A DNA stretch of 64,000 nucleotides. Source: Acidicapsa acidisoli (GTDB taxonomy: Bacteria; Acidobacteriota; Terriglobia; Terriglobales; Acidobacteriaceae). Location of the stretch: assembly GCF_025685625.1 (NCBI RefSeq), contig NZ_JAGSYI010000001.1, positions 1,240,001-1,304,000 of the forward strand, written 5' to 3'. Of the stretch, positions 8,625 to 16,866 are shown one piece after another (within the stretch, counting starts at the first letter, position 1; every line of letters starts with the position of its first letter). Below the pieces are notes generated by a model that saw only the letters and a list, made by a program, of their open reading frames with translations, searched no databases and was not told the origin of the DNA. Made by a program: the position numbers and the translations under genes.

Positions 8625-9857
8625 ATGAGATTTCGAGCCAGTCTTCTCATCTCCACAGCATTGCTCACCAGCACTCTCGTCCCCGCCGCCGAACCTCCAA
8701 AGCTGCCCACTCCCTCCGGCCCCTTCGGCATCGGCAGACTCAGCTACGACTGGACCGACACCGCACGCCTCGACACCCAGGGCCCCGATCCAAAGCGCAA
8801 TCGCGAACTCATGGTCTACCTCTGGTACCCCACCGAGCGCCCATCCAGCGAACCCCACAGCGAGTATCTGCCAGGTGCGAAGCAGATCGACGCCGACCCC
8901 GAACTCGGTCACCAGATGCATGGGGGCTACGGCGATGTCTGGCCGCAGATTCTCTCCGGCGCGGTCTACTCCCACGCGATCGAAAATGCGCCAGCAACCA
9001 AAAGCCCTAAGCAGTTCCCCGTCGTGATCTTCTCTCATGGCATGGGCGGCTCAAGCTTCGGCTACACCGCGCTCCTCGAAGCGCTGGTCAGCCGCGGCTA
9101 TGTGATCGCCGCCATCCAGCATCCCGGCACCGCCGATGCCGTCGTCTTCTCCGACGACCGCATCGCGCACGAATTCCACGACACACCGCCACCCGGCCTC
9201 ACCCCAGACCAAATGTTTCATCGAATGATGGACCAGACCGGCAAAGGCATCGAAACCGGTGCTGCTGACGAGCGATTCGCGCTCGACCGGCTCACGCAAC
9301 TGAATACAGGCAGCCATAAACAATTCGCTCTCGCAGGCCGCCTCGACCTTAACCGCGTCGCCCTCATGGGTCACTCCGCGGGAGCCGACTTTGCCGCCCG
9401 TGCCTGCGAACTCGACGCCCGCTTCCGTGCCTGCATCGATCTCGATGGAGCGATGGCCCCCATCGAGGCGTTACCCGAATACCCCGACGGCAAAACCATC
9501 CAGCAGCCTCTGTTATTTCTTGAGGCTTATCACGACGAAGCCCATATCTTCGGCACTCACGAACAGAAACTAGCCTTCTTCCAGAAAGAAAAGGAACAAC
9601 TCGCCAAATGTCCCCCGGGCAGCTATGACGTTGTGCTCAACCCTCCGGGCATGATGCATGGCAGCTTCAGCGACGCCTACCTGGTTCACTCTCCCAATAC
9701 GCCCGAGCAGACCACGCAGGCGCTACATAACCTGACGCTGGCACAGTCCTACATCCTCGCCTTCCTCGACAAGAATCTGAAAAGTCAGCCCGCACCTCTG
9801 CTCGACGATCCGAACACTCCACATCCGGACGCGACCATCCAACACCTCGGCACCTAA
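8625..9857 (+). CDS. Secreted alpha/beta hydrolase, PAF-acetylhydrolase/dienelactone-hydrolase-like
   Basis: 410 residues with a signal peptide (residues ~1-22, cleaved near VPAAE). The fold signatures are VYLWYPTERPS, the oxyanion region VVIFSHGMGGSSFGY and the nucleophile elbow GHSAGADFA, with serine as probable nucleophile. An acidic residue and a late histidine (GMMHGSFSDAYL) complete a likely triad. This layout is that of the platelet-activating-factor acetylhydrolase-like isoform II / dienelactone hydrolase group, i.e. a periplasmic or secreted carboxylesterase of unknown substrate. GGAGG lies 7 bases before the ATG. It is followed by another secreted-protein gene on the same strand. 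Confidence 0.82.
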   Translation: MRFRASLLISTALLTSTLVPAAEPPKLPTPSGPFGIGRLSYDWTDTARLDTQGPDPKRNRELMVYLWYPTERPSSEPHSEYLPGAKQIDADPELGHQMHGGYGDVWPQILSGAVYSHAIENAPATKSPKQFPVVIFSHGMGGSSFGYTALLEALVSRGYVIAAIQHPGTADAVVFSDDRIAHEFHDTPPPGLTPDQMFHRMMDQTGKGIETGAADERFALDRLTQLNTGSHKQFALAGRLDLNRVALMGHSAGADFAARACELDARFRACIDLDGAMAPIEALPEYPDGKTIQQPLLFLEAYHDEAHIFGTHEQKLAFFQKEKEQLAKCPPGSYDVVLNPPGMMHGSFSDAYLVHSPNTPEQTTQALHNLTLAQSYILAFLDKNLKSQPAPLLDDPNTPHPDATIQHLGT

Positions 9858-9919
9858 CCCCGCAAATAAGCCCGCGCCCGAGACAAAACGGCATACCGCA
9901 ATCGAAGGAGGATATTCGA

Positions 9920-10375
9920 ATGAAGAAACTTGCGCTCGCATCGATCATGCTGCTCGCATCCGCAGCCGTTTCAGCTCAGCCGAATCCGGCTGCACAGGAC
10001 TGGACCGGCGTCTGGAACATCACCAACCCGGATAGGCCGGGCGGCTCCCTCAATATCGCCAGCGACGCCGGCCCCAACGGCACATCGCTCTCCGGCACCA
10101 TGGTTTTCTACGTCAATGATCGCGAAACCGGCCAGCGCATCGCCGTCGAGCCACGCACCATGGTCACCCCCCACCTCGAAGGCAACACGCTGGTCTTCCA
10201 GGTCAGGAACACCCTCAAGCCGCACTTGAGAGGCAGCCCGCCGGCCTCTCAGGAGCCATTTGACCCCACAGACGTGGCCGATATGATCCTGACGCCGGCG
10301 GGCGACGGCAAAGCCACACTCACCTGTCCCAAATGTCGCGGATACGCGCAACTCGATCTTGAGAAACAGCGATAA
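9920..10375 (+). CDS. Small secreted protein of unknown function
   Basis: 151 residues. A clean signal peptide (KKLALASIMLLASAAVSA) is followed by a mature part starting QPNPAAQDWTGVWNI. The segment SLSGTMVFYVNDRETGQRI suggests a small beta-barrel, lipocalin-like fold of the kind often seen in secreted proteins of this group, but I recognise no named family. Two cysteines close together near the C-terminus (CPKCRG) could bind metal or form a disulfide. AGGAGG lies 8 bases before the ATG. It lies 62 bases after the hydrolase gene and may be co-transcribed with it. Confidence 0.72.
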   Translation: MKKLALASIMLLASAAVSAQPNPAAQDWTGVWNITNPDRPGGSLNIASDAGPNGTSLSGTMVFYVNDRETGQRIAVEPRTMVTPHLEGNTLVFQVRNTLKPHLRGSPPASQEPFDPTDVADMILTPAGDGKATLTCPKCRGYAQLDLEKQR

Positions 10376-10392
10376 GAATGCCTGCAAACTAT

Positions 10393-10418
10393 TCGAGCCA
10401 TCCCTGAGGATGGCTCGA
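10393..10418. terminator. Hairpin between convergent genes
   Basis: TCGAGCCATCC-CTGA-GGATGGCTCGA forms an 11-base stem with a 4-base loop in the 74-base gap between a plus-strand and a minus-strand gene. There is no long T run on either side, so bidirectional termination is likely but not certain. Confidence 0.55.
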
Positions 10419-10449
10419 TTAGCAACAATCTCGCTGGCCTTTGCCAATC

Positions 10450-12168
10450 TCAACCAATATCGCCGGACCAGTTCTCCAGCGTCTTCTTAAACTCTGCCAT
10501 GAACTTCCCGGCATCCGCCCCATCGATCGTGCGATGGTCGAAGCCCAGGCAGAAATTCTGTGTCCAGCGGATGGCGATGGTGTCGTTGCCTTCGCTGTCG
10601 GTGATCACCAGCGGCTCCTTCTTGAGGCCGCCGATGGCCAGGATTGCCGAATCGGGCTGGTTGATGATCGGGGTCCCGAACTCTTCGCCGAAGATGCCCG
10701 AGTTCGTCAGTGTAAAGGTCGAGCCGGAAACCTCTTCCGGCTTGAGCTTCTTGCCGCGTGCGCGCTCTGCCAGATCGGCGACAGCGCGAGCGAGTCCGAG
10801 GAAGCTGCGCTCCTCGGCCTGCTTGATGACCGGGACGATCAGGCCCCATTCCAGCGAGACCGCGATGCCGAGGTTGATGTTCTGGTGATAACGAATCGCA
10901 TCGCCTTCCATGCTCGCGTTGACGATGGGGAACTTGCGCAGCGTCTGCACGGCGGCGGCGGCGATAAACGGCATGTAGGTAAGCTTGACGCCGTTGCGCT
11001 GCTCGTACTTGCCCTTTTCCTTCTCGCGGAGTTTGGCGATACGCGTCATGTCCACCTTAAAGACGGTGTGGACGTGAGGGCTGGTGTGCGCGCTCTCGAC
11101 CATGCGCTGCGCTATGATGCTGCGCATCCTGGTAAGCGGCACCAGCTCACCGGGAAGCGGAGACGCCGCTGGCGCGATGGGCGCGGCAGCGGCGATGGCA
11201 GGCGCGGAGGCCGCGACAGGTGCAGCCACAGGCACGGCAGGGGGCGTTGCTGGAATTGGTGCCGGTGCCGGTGCCGTTGCGCCCGCGCCCTTTTCGGCGA
11301 GGAACTTGAGCGTGTCGTCTTTAGTGATGCGACCGCCGGAGCCGGTACCGGGAATCTGCGTCAAATCGAGGTTGTTGTCCTTGGCGATGCGGCGGACGAG
11401 CGGCGAAGAACGGAGCCTTTCCGCTGTACCGGCCGACGCGGGGATCGGCGCTGTCATGGGCGAAGCGGCTGGAGCTTCGGACTTGGCTGGAGCGCTCACG
11501 GGTGCCGCCGTGGCCGTTGCCGGGCTTGCCGAGGAGCCTCCGATGACGGCGACTACCGTGTTAATCTGCACCGTTGCGCCTTCGGGAACCTTGATTTCGC
11601 TGAGTTTTCCGGCGACGGGCGCAGGAATCTCTGCATCCACCTTGTCGGTCGAAATTTCAAAGAGTGGTTCGTCCTTCGCAACGGAGTCGCCCACTTTTTT
11701 CAGCCACTTGGTAATGGTTCCCTCGAAGATGGACTCGCCCATCTGAGGCATGACCACGTCCGTTCCGCCTGAGACTGGCCCAGCACTGACCGGGCCGGAA
11801 GCGTCGGGTTGCGCGGTGGATTTGGCTGCTGCATTCGCGGCGTCGGAAGCGCCATCGCCGGCGGCGCTCTTCGAGGCCGGGGCCGTCGCCGGCTTAGAGG
11901 CAGCGGCAGGTGCTTCCTTTTGAGGTGCGGCGGCTTCGCCTACCAGCGCGACGACGGTGTTGATCTGCACGGTCGCGCCTTCGAAGACCTTGATTTCGCT
12001 GAGCACCCCGGCGACGGGCGAGGGAATCTCGGCATCCACTTTGTCCGTCGAGATTTCGAAGAGCGGCTCGTCTTTCTGGACAGTGTCGCCGACCTTCTTG
12101 AGCCACTTGGTAATGGTGCCTTCAAAAATCGACTCGCCCATCTGGGGCATGATTACTTCGGTTGCCAT
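10450..12168 (-). CDS. sucB: Dihydrolipoamide acyltransferase (E2), probably 2-oxoglutarate dehydrogenase succinyltransferase
   Basis: 572 residues. Two tandem lipoyl domains (residues ~1-75 and ~125-200) each have MGESIFEGTITKWLKKVGD and the lipoylated lysine in ISTDKVDAE. Ala/Pro-rich linkers separate them. A peripheral subunit-binding domain (LVRRIAKDNNLDLTQIPGTG) and the catalytic acyltransferase core follow, ending in the active-site motif DHRTIDGADAGKF. E2 transfers the acyl group from lipoyl to CoA in a 2-oxoacid dehydrogenase complex. The MGES form of the first strand favours succinyl or branched-chain over acetyl transfer. The start at 12168 opens directly into the lipoyl domain; a longer frame upstream overlaps lipB and is rejected. 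The lipB neighbour fits its need for lipoate. Confidence 0.9.
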   Translation of the reverse strand: MATEVIMPQMGESIFEGTITKWLKKVGDTVQKDEPLFEISTDKVDAEIPSPVAGVLSEIKVFEGATVQINTVVALVGEAAAPQKEAPAAASKPATAPASKSAAGDGASDAANAAAKSTAQPDASGPVSAGPVSGGTDVVMPQMGESIFEGTITKWLKKVGDSVAKDEPLFEISTDKVDAEIPAPVAGKLSEIKVPEGATVQINTVVAVIGGSSASPATATAAPVSAPAKSEAPAASPMTAPIPASAGTAERLRSSPLVRRIAKDNNLDLTQIPGTGSGGRITKDDTLKFLAEKGAGATAPAPAPIPATPPAVPVAAPVAASAPAIAAAAPIAPAASPLPGELVPLTRMRSIIAQRMVESAHTSPHVHTVFKVDMTRIAKLREKEKGKYEQRNGVKLTYMPFIAAAAVQTLRKFPIVNASMEGDAIRYHQNINLGIAVSLEWGLIVPVIKQAEERSFLGLARAVADLAERARGKKLKPEEVSGSTFTLTNSGIFGEEFGTPIINQPDSAILAIGGLKKEPLVITDSEGNDTIAIRWTQNFCLGFDHRTIDGADAGKFMAEFKKTLENWSGDIG

Positions 12169-12283
12169 CTTCCAATCCCTTTCGATTCCCTGCGTTTCCG
12201 CGATGCGGGACGCGGTTTCCCGCCTCTTTGCCAGTTGGATTATATAGGCCGACGGGTAGGGGATGCTGCTTGGCGGAGGACCG

Positions 12284-13030
12284 CTACACGCGGACGGCTG
12301 CGCGGATAGGATGTCCGGCGTTGCCGCGGAGGGAGTCGACGCCTTCAACGGCCAGAATCTGCTCACCGAAAACATGACCGAAGTGCCGCGCCGCTGCATC
12401 GGCGGCCTGTTCCAGCGTCGGCAGTTGTTCGGGACTCGGCATTTCGAGTTCGAGGCTGGTGACTTCGCGATCAGCGATACCGCAGGGCACGATCCACTGG
12501 AAGTCGCGCAGGTCGGTGGTGATGTTGAAGGCAAATCCATGCGAAGTAATACCACGCGAAACATGGACGCCAATCGCGCCAATCTTCTTTTCCTGTCCGG
12601 CGACGGCGTTGGTCCAGACGCCGGTTCGCCCCTGTACGCGGCCTGTGAGCACGCCATACCCGGCGCAGAGACGAATCAGGGCTTCTTCCATGCGGCGAAC
12701 GTAATCGACCGGGCCAAGCCTTCCGCCGGTCGAGTTTTGCAGGCTGCGCAGATCGAAGATCGGGTAGCCGACCAGCTGCCCCGGACCATGATAGGTCACG
12801 TCGCCGCCTCGGTTGATCTCATGAATCGTGACGCCTTTGCGGGCCAGCATCTCATCCGTAGCCAGAATGTTGCTGCGATGGGCGTTGCGGCCCAGGGTGA
12901 GCACCGGCGGATGCTCCAGCAGCAGCAGCGTGTTTTCGATGCGACCCTGGTGGCGCAGCTCGACCAATTCCTGCTGCATCGCGAGGGCTTCGGCGTAGCC
13001 GATGCGGCTGAGATAGAGGTACTGGATCAT
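12284..13030 (-). CDS. lipB: Octanoyltransferase LipB
   Basis: 248 residues. It moves octanoyl from acyl carrier protein to lipoyl domains, the first step of lipoate attachment, in the cytoplasm. The signatures are LLLLEHPPVLTLGR, RGGDVTYHGPGQLVGYPI, and the catalytic pair: lysine in GQEKKIGAIGVHVSRG and cysteine in WIVPCGIADREVTSLE. The tail after about residue 215 is longer than in E. coli LipB. It lies 115 bases upstream of the E2 gene on the same strand, and E2 is itself the substrate, so the two are functionally linked. Confidence 0.94.
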   Translation of the reverse strand: MIQYLYLSRIGYAEALAMQQELVELRHQGRIENTLLLLEHPPVLTLGRNAHRSNILATDEMLARKGVTIHEINRGGDVTYHGPGQLVGYPIFDLRSLQNSTGGRLGPVDYVRRMEEALIRLCAGYGVLTGRVQGRTGVWTNAVAGQEKKIGAIGVHVSRGITSHGFAFNITTDLRDFQWIVPCGIADREVTSLELEMPSPEQLPTLEQAADAAARHFGHVFGEQILAVEGVDSLRGNAGHPIRAAVRV

Positions 13031-13060
13031 GCGGCTGATTCCATTGTACGAACCTACCCG

Positions 13061-13603
13061 TCAGGTCGCATTTTGTAGCTTTTCGCGCGTAAGCCCATTG
13101 AGGATTTGAATCGCCTCGGGCAACGGTGGACTCACGATTCCCGGCTGGACGAGATCCATGATCTTCTGCGGGGGCACGATACCGGTTTTGTTGACCAAAG
13201 CTCCTTTGACCCAGCCGACAGCCGCCAGGCCATCCGCGCCAACAAAGGTCTGCTCCATGTAAAACCAGCGCTCATCCCAGCAGACGAGATGCGTAGCAAG
13301 CTGATAGCGCGCCCAAAGCGGCAGCGAGCGCCGATAGGTGATCCAGACAGCACCGACGACCGGCGCCCAGCGCGCCTTGAGAATCGGCGTAAGCAGTCCG
13401 ACGCGAGCCAGCAGGTGAATGCGTCCGTAATCCATGACGCTCAGAAAGCGGGCGTTGTTGAGATGAAAGTTGAAATCGACGTCATTCGGCCAAACACGCA
13501 GATGCAATACATCTGTCTCCAGCATGTCGATACGCGACAGCGGCGCGATCGCCTGGCGCAGCACGAACATCGGAATCCGGACGAAGCTGTTGTAATGGGC
13601 CAT
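13061..13603 (-). CDS. Acyl-CoA thioesterase-like hotdog protein (4HBT/THEM6 type)
   Basis: 180 residues. The segment LRVWPNDVDFNFHLNNARFLSV matches the substrate-entry helix of hotdog-fold thioesterases of the 4HBT_2/THEM6 kind, with aspartate and histidine/asparagine where the catalytic residues usually lie. VGAVWITYRRSLPLWARYQL and WFYMEQTFVG supply the hotdog strands. The likely activity is hydrolysis of an acyl-CoA or acyl-ACP thioester in the cytoplasm; the substrate is unknown. It lies 30 bases upstream of lipB on the same strand and probably forms an operon with lipB and the E2 gene. Confidence 0.82.
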   Translation of the reverse strand: MAHYNSFVRIPMFVLRQAIAPLSRIDMLETDVLHLRVWPNDVDFNFHLNNARFLSVMDYGRIHLLARVGLLTPILKARWAPVVGAVWITYRRSLPLWARYQLATHLVCWDERWFYMEQTFVGADGLAAVGWVKGALVNKTGIVPPQKIMDLVQPGIVSPPLPEAIQILNGLTREKLQNAT

Positions 13604-13717
13604 TTTTTCGCGCTGCCTCGGTTTTCAGTGTAGCCGGGCTGAACGAGTCCCCCGATTCGACGGGGCATCTCGCAAAAACCGGTTGCACGAGAATCAAATC
13701 CGGAGTACAGTCGTTTA

Positions 13718-13729
13718 TCGATATATCGA
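13718..13729. promoter_or_regulatory. Perfect 12-base palindrome upstream of PadR gene
   Basis: TCGATATATCGA lies 13 bases before the ATG of the PadR gene, in the only AT-rich stretch of this divergent gap. PadR proteins usually bind AT-rich palindromes at their own promoters, so this is a candidate autoregulatory operator. Confidence 0.5.
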
Positions 13730-13742
13730 CCATCGAGCATCT

Positions 13743-14093
13743 ATGCCAAAACGAAAACTCGATCCATTGCCTTCGGCGGCCTTCCAGATTCTGCTCTCAC
13801 TCGCGGAAGAGGACTTGCACGGCTACGCGATTATGCGCCAGGTTGAGGAGCAGACAGCCGGCCGCATGCGGCTGGGCCCAGGCACGCTCTACGGCTCCAT
13901 CCAGTCGCTCCTCGAAGAACAACTGATCGAGGAAATCGAGCCGGAAGACGATGAAAAAATTGGCCAGGACCGGCGGCGCTTCTACCGTTTAACCGCATCC
14001 GGGCGCAAAGTAGCTCGCTCCGAGGCCGAAAGGCTCGCCGACCTGCTGCGCGTCGCCCGCGCCAAAAAGATTCTGAGGGGGGATTATGTCTGA
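13743..14093 (+). CDS. PadR-family transcriptional regulator
   Basis: 116 residues from the ATG at 13743 (PKRKLDPLPSAAFQILLSL). The winged-helix signature is complete: EEDLHGYAIMRQVEEQT, RLGPGTLYGSIQSLLEEQL, and RRFYRLTASGRKVARSEAERL. An upstream in-frame ATG at 13683 lies before the palindrome and is unlikely to be the start. The stop codon overlaps the start of the following S41 protease gene by 8 bases (ATGTCTGA), implying translational coupling. In Acidobacteria PadR genes typically precede ADOP permeases; here the partner is a protease. Confidence 0.9.
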   Translation: MPKRKLDPLPSAAFQILLSLAEEDLHGYAIMRQVEEQTAGRMRLGPGTLYGSIQSLLEEQLIEEIEPEDDEKIGQDRRRFYRLTASGRKVARSEAERLADLLRVARAKKILRGDYV

Positions 14094-15624
14094 AAAGATA
14101 TATGCCTTTCTGATCCGGCTCTTTCCCGTCCATTTCCGCAAGACCTACGGGGACGACGCCCTGCAATTATTCCGCGACCGCTCAAGTGCCGAAAAAGGAC
14201 TTCTGCCGGGATTGCGGCTGTGGCTGGACATGCTGGCAGATCTGGCCGTTTCCATTCCTCGCGAGTACCGTCACTCCGAACCGGCACTCATGCGCGCCCC
14301 TGCCGCGCAACACGAGGACGGCATACCCGGCTTCGAACTGGTGGAAACCGAAGCTCCACCTCCCGGAACATTCTTCTCCGCTGCCGTCCTTTCGATGGCT
14401 ATTTTCGCGGCCATCTCGGTTCTGATCGTCCATGGCGGAAGTTATCGTGCGCTGTGGCTCCGCGGCTCGCAGCCGCAACATGCGAACGAGGCGCAAGCCT
14501 CCAACTCGGCCCACAGGACACAGCCACCCAGCGGGGATGGTAGAGAAAAAATCCTATCCCCGAGCGGCCCAGCGACGCAGATAGCCAGCCTGCAAGCAGG
14601 CGAAGCTCATCCGTCGGAGGCCGCTTCCAAGCAAAAGGCGCTGACCGGCAGCGCTCTGCTTGTCCAGGCAAGCCAGGCGCAAACGACACTGCCAAATCCG
14701 CAGGACGCGACCACCACGATTGCCCCAGCCGTCACTGCGGAGCGCACGCGCCTAGTCGATGCCGCAGCCGCAAGTATCAGGCAGTATTACTTTGATCGAG
14801 GCGTTGCCAAACAAACCGCGGACGCTCTGCAAGCACACGCAGCGCGTGGCGACGACAGCGCGGCAACGAATGGCGAGGAGCTAGCCGAGATGCTGACGCG
14901 GCAGATGAGAGACGCGAGCCATGACATGCACCTCGAGATGGTCTACAGCCGCGAAACACTCCCCGAACCCCGTGCGGAACCGGCGCCAGAGAACCTTGCG
15001 CGTTACCGAAAGGAGTTGAAGGAGAATAACTGCTTCTTCGAAAAGGTGGAGATCCTGCCGCATAACATCGGCTATCTCAAGCTCAATTCCTTCCCCGATA
15101 TTTCGGAGTGCCGGACAGCAGCAACCCATGCGATGGCCTCGTTGAACCACGCAGACGCAATCATCTTCGACCTGCGGGACAACACCGGAGGTTTTCCGGA
15201 GATGGTGTCGTTCATCGCCAGCTACCTCTTCGACCACCCTGAGTATCTGTTCAACCCAAGAGAGATGCCGTCGCCGCAATCCTGGACGCGGTCGCCTGTT
15301 TTCGGCAACCGGCTCGCGGACAAGCCTGTATATGTGCTGACTTCAGGCTCGACCTGGTCCGGCGCGGAGCAATTTTGCTACGACCTGAAGATGCTGAAAC
15401 GCGCAACGTTGGTGGGCGAGAAGACGCGTGGCGGAGCCCATGCGGGCGTCTTCCATCGCATCGACGACCATTTCGGCATCGGCATACCAGAAGTGAAGGC
15501 GATCAATCCATTCGGAGCGGCCGATTGGGAAGGCGTAGGCGTTGAGCCCGATGTGAAGGTGAAAGCTGCGGACGCTCTGGAAACAGCAGCCAAACTGGCA
15601 ACCGACAAGCTGCAGAAGAAATAG
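14086..15624 (+). CDS. S41-family (IRBP-like) protease with ADOP-type N-terminal prefix domain
   Basis: 512 residues in three parts. Residues ~1-65 (IRLFPVHFRKTYGDDALQLF) match the prefix segment normally found at the start of PadR-linked ADOP permeases. Residues ~100-120 form one membrane span, followed by a low-complexity Ala/Gln-rich linker. The rest is an S41 domain: GYLKLNSFPDISECR, IIFDLRDNTGGFPEM, the nucleophile region TSGSTWSGAEQF, and the general base region GEKTRGGAHAG with serine and lysine as the dyad. The enzyme probably acts in the periplasm, anchored by the single span. A G-rich RBS (AGGGGGG) lies upstream and the start overlaps the PadR stop. The prefix-protease fusion is unusual. 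Confidence 0.85.
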   Translation: MSEKIYAFLIRLFPVHFRKTYGDDALQLFRDRSSAEKGLLPGLRLWLDMLADLAVSIPREYRHSEPALMRAPAAQHEDGIPGFELVETEAPPPGTFFSAAVLSMAIFAAISVLIVHGGSYRALWLRGSQPQHANEAQASNSAHRTQPPSGDGREKILSPSGPATQIASLQAGEAHPSEAASKQKALTGSALLVQASQAQTTLPNPQDATTTIAPAVTAERTRLVDAAAASIRQYYFDRGVAKQTADALQAHAARGDDSAATNGEELAEMLTRQMRDASHDMHLEMVYSRETLPEPRAEPAPENLARYRKELKENNCFFEKVEILPHNIGYLKLNSFPDISECRTAATHAMASLNHADAIIFDLRDNTGGFPEMVSFIASYLFDHPEYLFNPREMPSPQSWTRSPVFGNRLADKPVYVLTSGSTWSGAEQFCYDLKMLKRATLVGEKTRGGAHAGVFHRIDDHFGIGIPEVKAINPFGAADWEGVGVEPDVKVKAADALETAAKLATDKLQKK

Positions 15625-15678
15625 CCGGTCTGAATCCCACAGAATCCACAGATCGATAACTCGCGCCACGGGACACGA

Positions 15679-15722
15679 AGCTGTCAGGCGGCGATTCGTC
15701 GATGAATCACCACTTGACAGCT
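15679..15722. terminator. Hairpin between convergent genes
   Basis: AGCTGTCA and TGACAGCT enclose a second small inverted repeat (GATTC/GAATC) between the S41 protease gene and the convergent secreted-protein gene. There is no clear T run; a terminator role is inferred from position. Confidence 0.4.
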
Positions 15723-15749
15723 CTTACTCGGATGCGGAGCCATCATGCT

Positions 15750-16163
15750 TTAGTGCCTTTCGCCTCCGTGTTGCTCTCCGCCGCCGACGTGCCCTCGCCC
15801 ATCTCGCATTTCATTGCCTTTAAATTGCCGCGGCGCTCTCGTGCGGTATGTAGCTCGTTCGCCTCTCTCAGGCGCGCGGCCCTGATAGCCGTGCTGGCGG
15901 TCGAAGCTGTTATTTACGTGCCCATAGAAATTGCTACGTCCGTGGTACCAGGGGCCAGCTCCAATGAAGGCGCCTCCGTGAAACCATTCGGGACCGTAGT
16001 AGCCATAAGGAGCGCATCCGTAAGGATCATAGTCATAGTAGCCATAGGGGCAAGCCGGAGCGACTCCGATCCTGATACCAATCTGAGCCTCTGTTTTGGG
16101 ACCCCCTACAGCAAAAATCATCGCAACACCAGTTACCAAGGCAATCAATTTCAATTTACACAT
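15750..16163 (-). CDS. Small secreted Gly/Tyr/His-rich protein, unknown function
   Basis: 137 residues. A signal peptide (residues ~1-26, CKLKLIALVTGVAMIFAVGG then TEA) is followed by a short Cys-containing Tyr/Gly/Pro-rich stretch (PACPYGYYDYDPYGCAPYGY) and a charged Arg/Gly/His tail ending HGGERH. Low-complexity secreted proteins of this kind are common in acidobacteria; the His-rich tail could bind metal. A purine-rich RBS (GGAGAGGAAAG) precedes the ATG. I recognise no enzyme motif. Confidence 0.68.
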   Translation of the reverse strand: MCKLKLIALVTGVAMIFAVGGPKTEAQIGIRIGVAPACPYGYYDYDPYGCAPYGYYGPEWFHGGAFIGAGPWYHGRSNFYGHVNNSFDRQHGYQGRAPERGERATYRTRAPRQFKGNEMRDGRGHVGGGEQHGGERH

Positions 16164-16275
16164 AAGCTTTCCTCTCCATCGCCGTGACCTGAATTATCCA
16201 GCCTCAGCGTTCTTCACAGTAGAGATAGAAAGCTGCCGCGTCTGAGCTATAAGAACCGCATAAGTCAAAGGAAGT

Positions 16276-16866
16276 CTATTGTTTTTCGGACGCGAGATAG
16301 AGCACCACGCCGCTGATCAACGCGAGCATTGCGAGGCCGGGGACCAAGTACATCAGGCTCACCCCGGCCTTGATTGCACTGAGCGGCACAAGCGCCTGAA
16401 AGTGAAAGGCCTGCGATTGCGAGATAGATGCGACCCAGTCCCCAAGGCCGGCCCAGAACCTGCTCGCGAGCCCGAACTTAAATCCGGACTTAAATCCAGC
16501 CCTCATTGAAGAAAGCCAAACCCAGCTCTCCCGGGCCTGCCAGCCAATCAACCAGATGGCCACAACGAGCGTGATGCCGAGAGCAAAAACCTGCGCGCCA
16601 ACTACAGGCTTGTTGATGCGCTCGACAGCGGCATTGCGGCGGCGCAATTGCGCTCTCCACCACAGCACGCCCGGCGGCGCAAGCTGCGGCGCGCTCAGAG
16701 ATGCCGCGCGCGCGCTGCGAAAGGTCTGCGAGACGAGAATCAGATCCCCGCAGGCTCGGCAGTTTGCTGCGTGAGCGCGCAACTCCGGCGGGCATGACTG
16801 AGCCCAGTGGCCCAATTCGAGCAGTCGCCGGATCTCCGATTCGTGCGGGCATGGACGGAGTGTCAT
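16276..16866 (-). CDS. Putative anti-sigma factor with zinc-finger-like N-terminus and two membrane spans
   Basis: 196 residues from the ATG at 16866, whose ATGA overlaps the stop of the sigma factor gene by 4 bases. The N-terminus has histidine and cysteines in the anti-sigma zinc-finger spacing (LRAHAANCRACGDLI). Hydrophobic segments follow at about residues 82-100 (VFALGITLVVAIWLIGW) and near the C-terminus (LMYLVPGLAMLALISGVVLYL). Family knowledge: such proteins hold an ECF sigma factor at the membrane until a signal releases it. Coupled translation with the sigma gene strongly supports this role. Confidence 0.83.
   Translation of the reverse strand: MTLRPCPHESEIRRLLELGHWAQSCPPELRAHAANCRACGDLILVSQTFRSARAASLSAPQLAPPGVLWWRAQLRRRNAAVERINKPVVGAQVFALGITLVVAIWLIGWQARESWVWLSSMRAGFKSGFKFGLASRFWAGLGDWVASISQSQAFHFQALVPLSAIKAGVSLMYLVPGLAMLALISGVVLYLASEKQ

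Noticed and set aside
12169-12657. N-terminal extension of the E2 acyltransferase frame
   Set aside because: The extra 163 codons overlap lipB in antisense-like composition and contain no lipoyl-domain sequence; the ATG at 12168 starts the first lipoyl domain.
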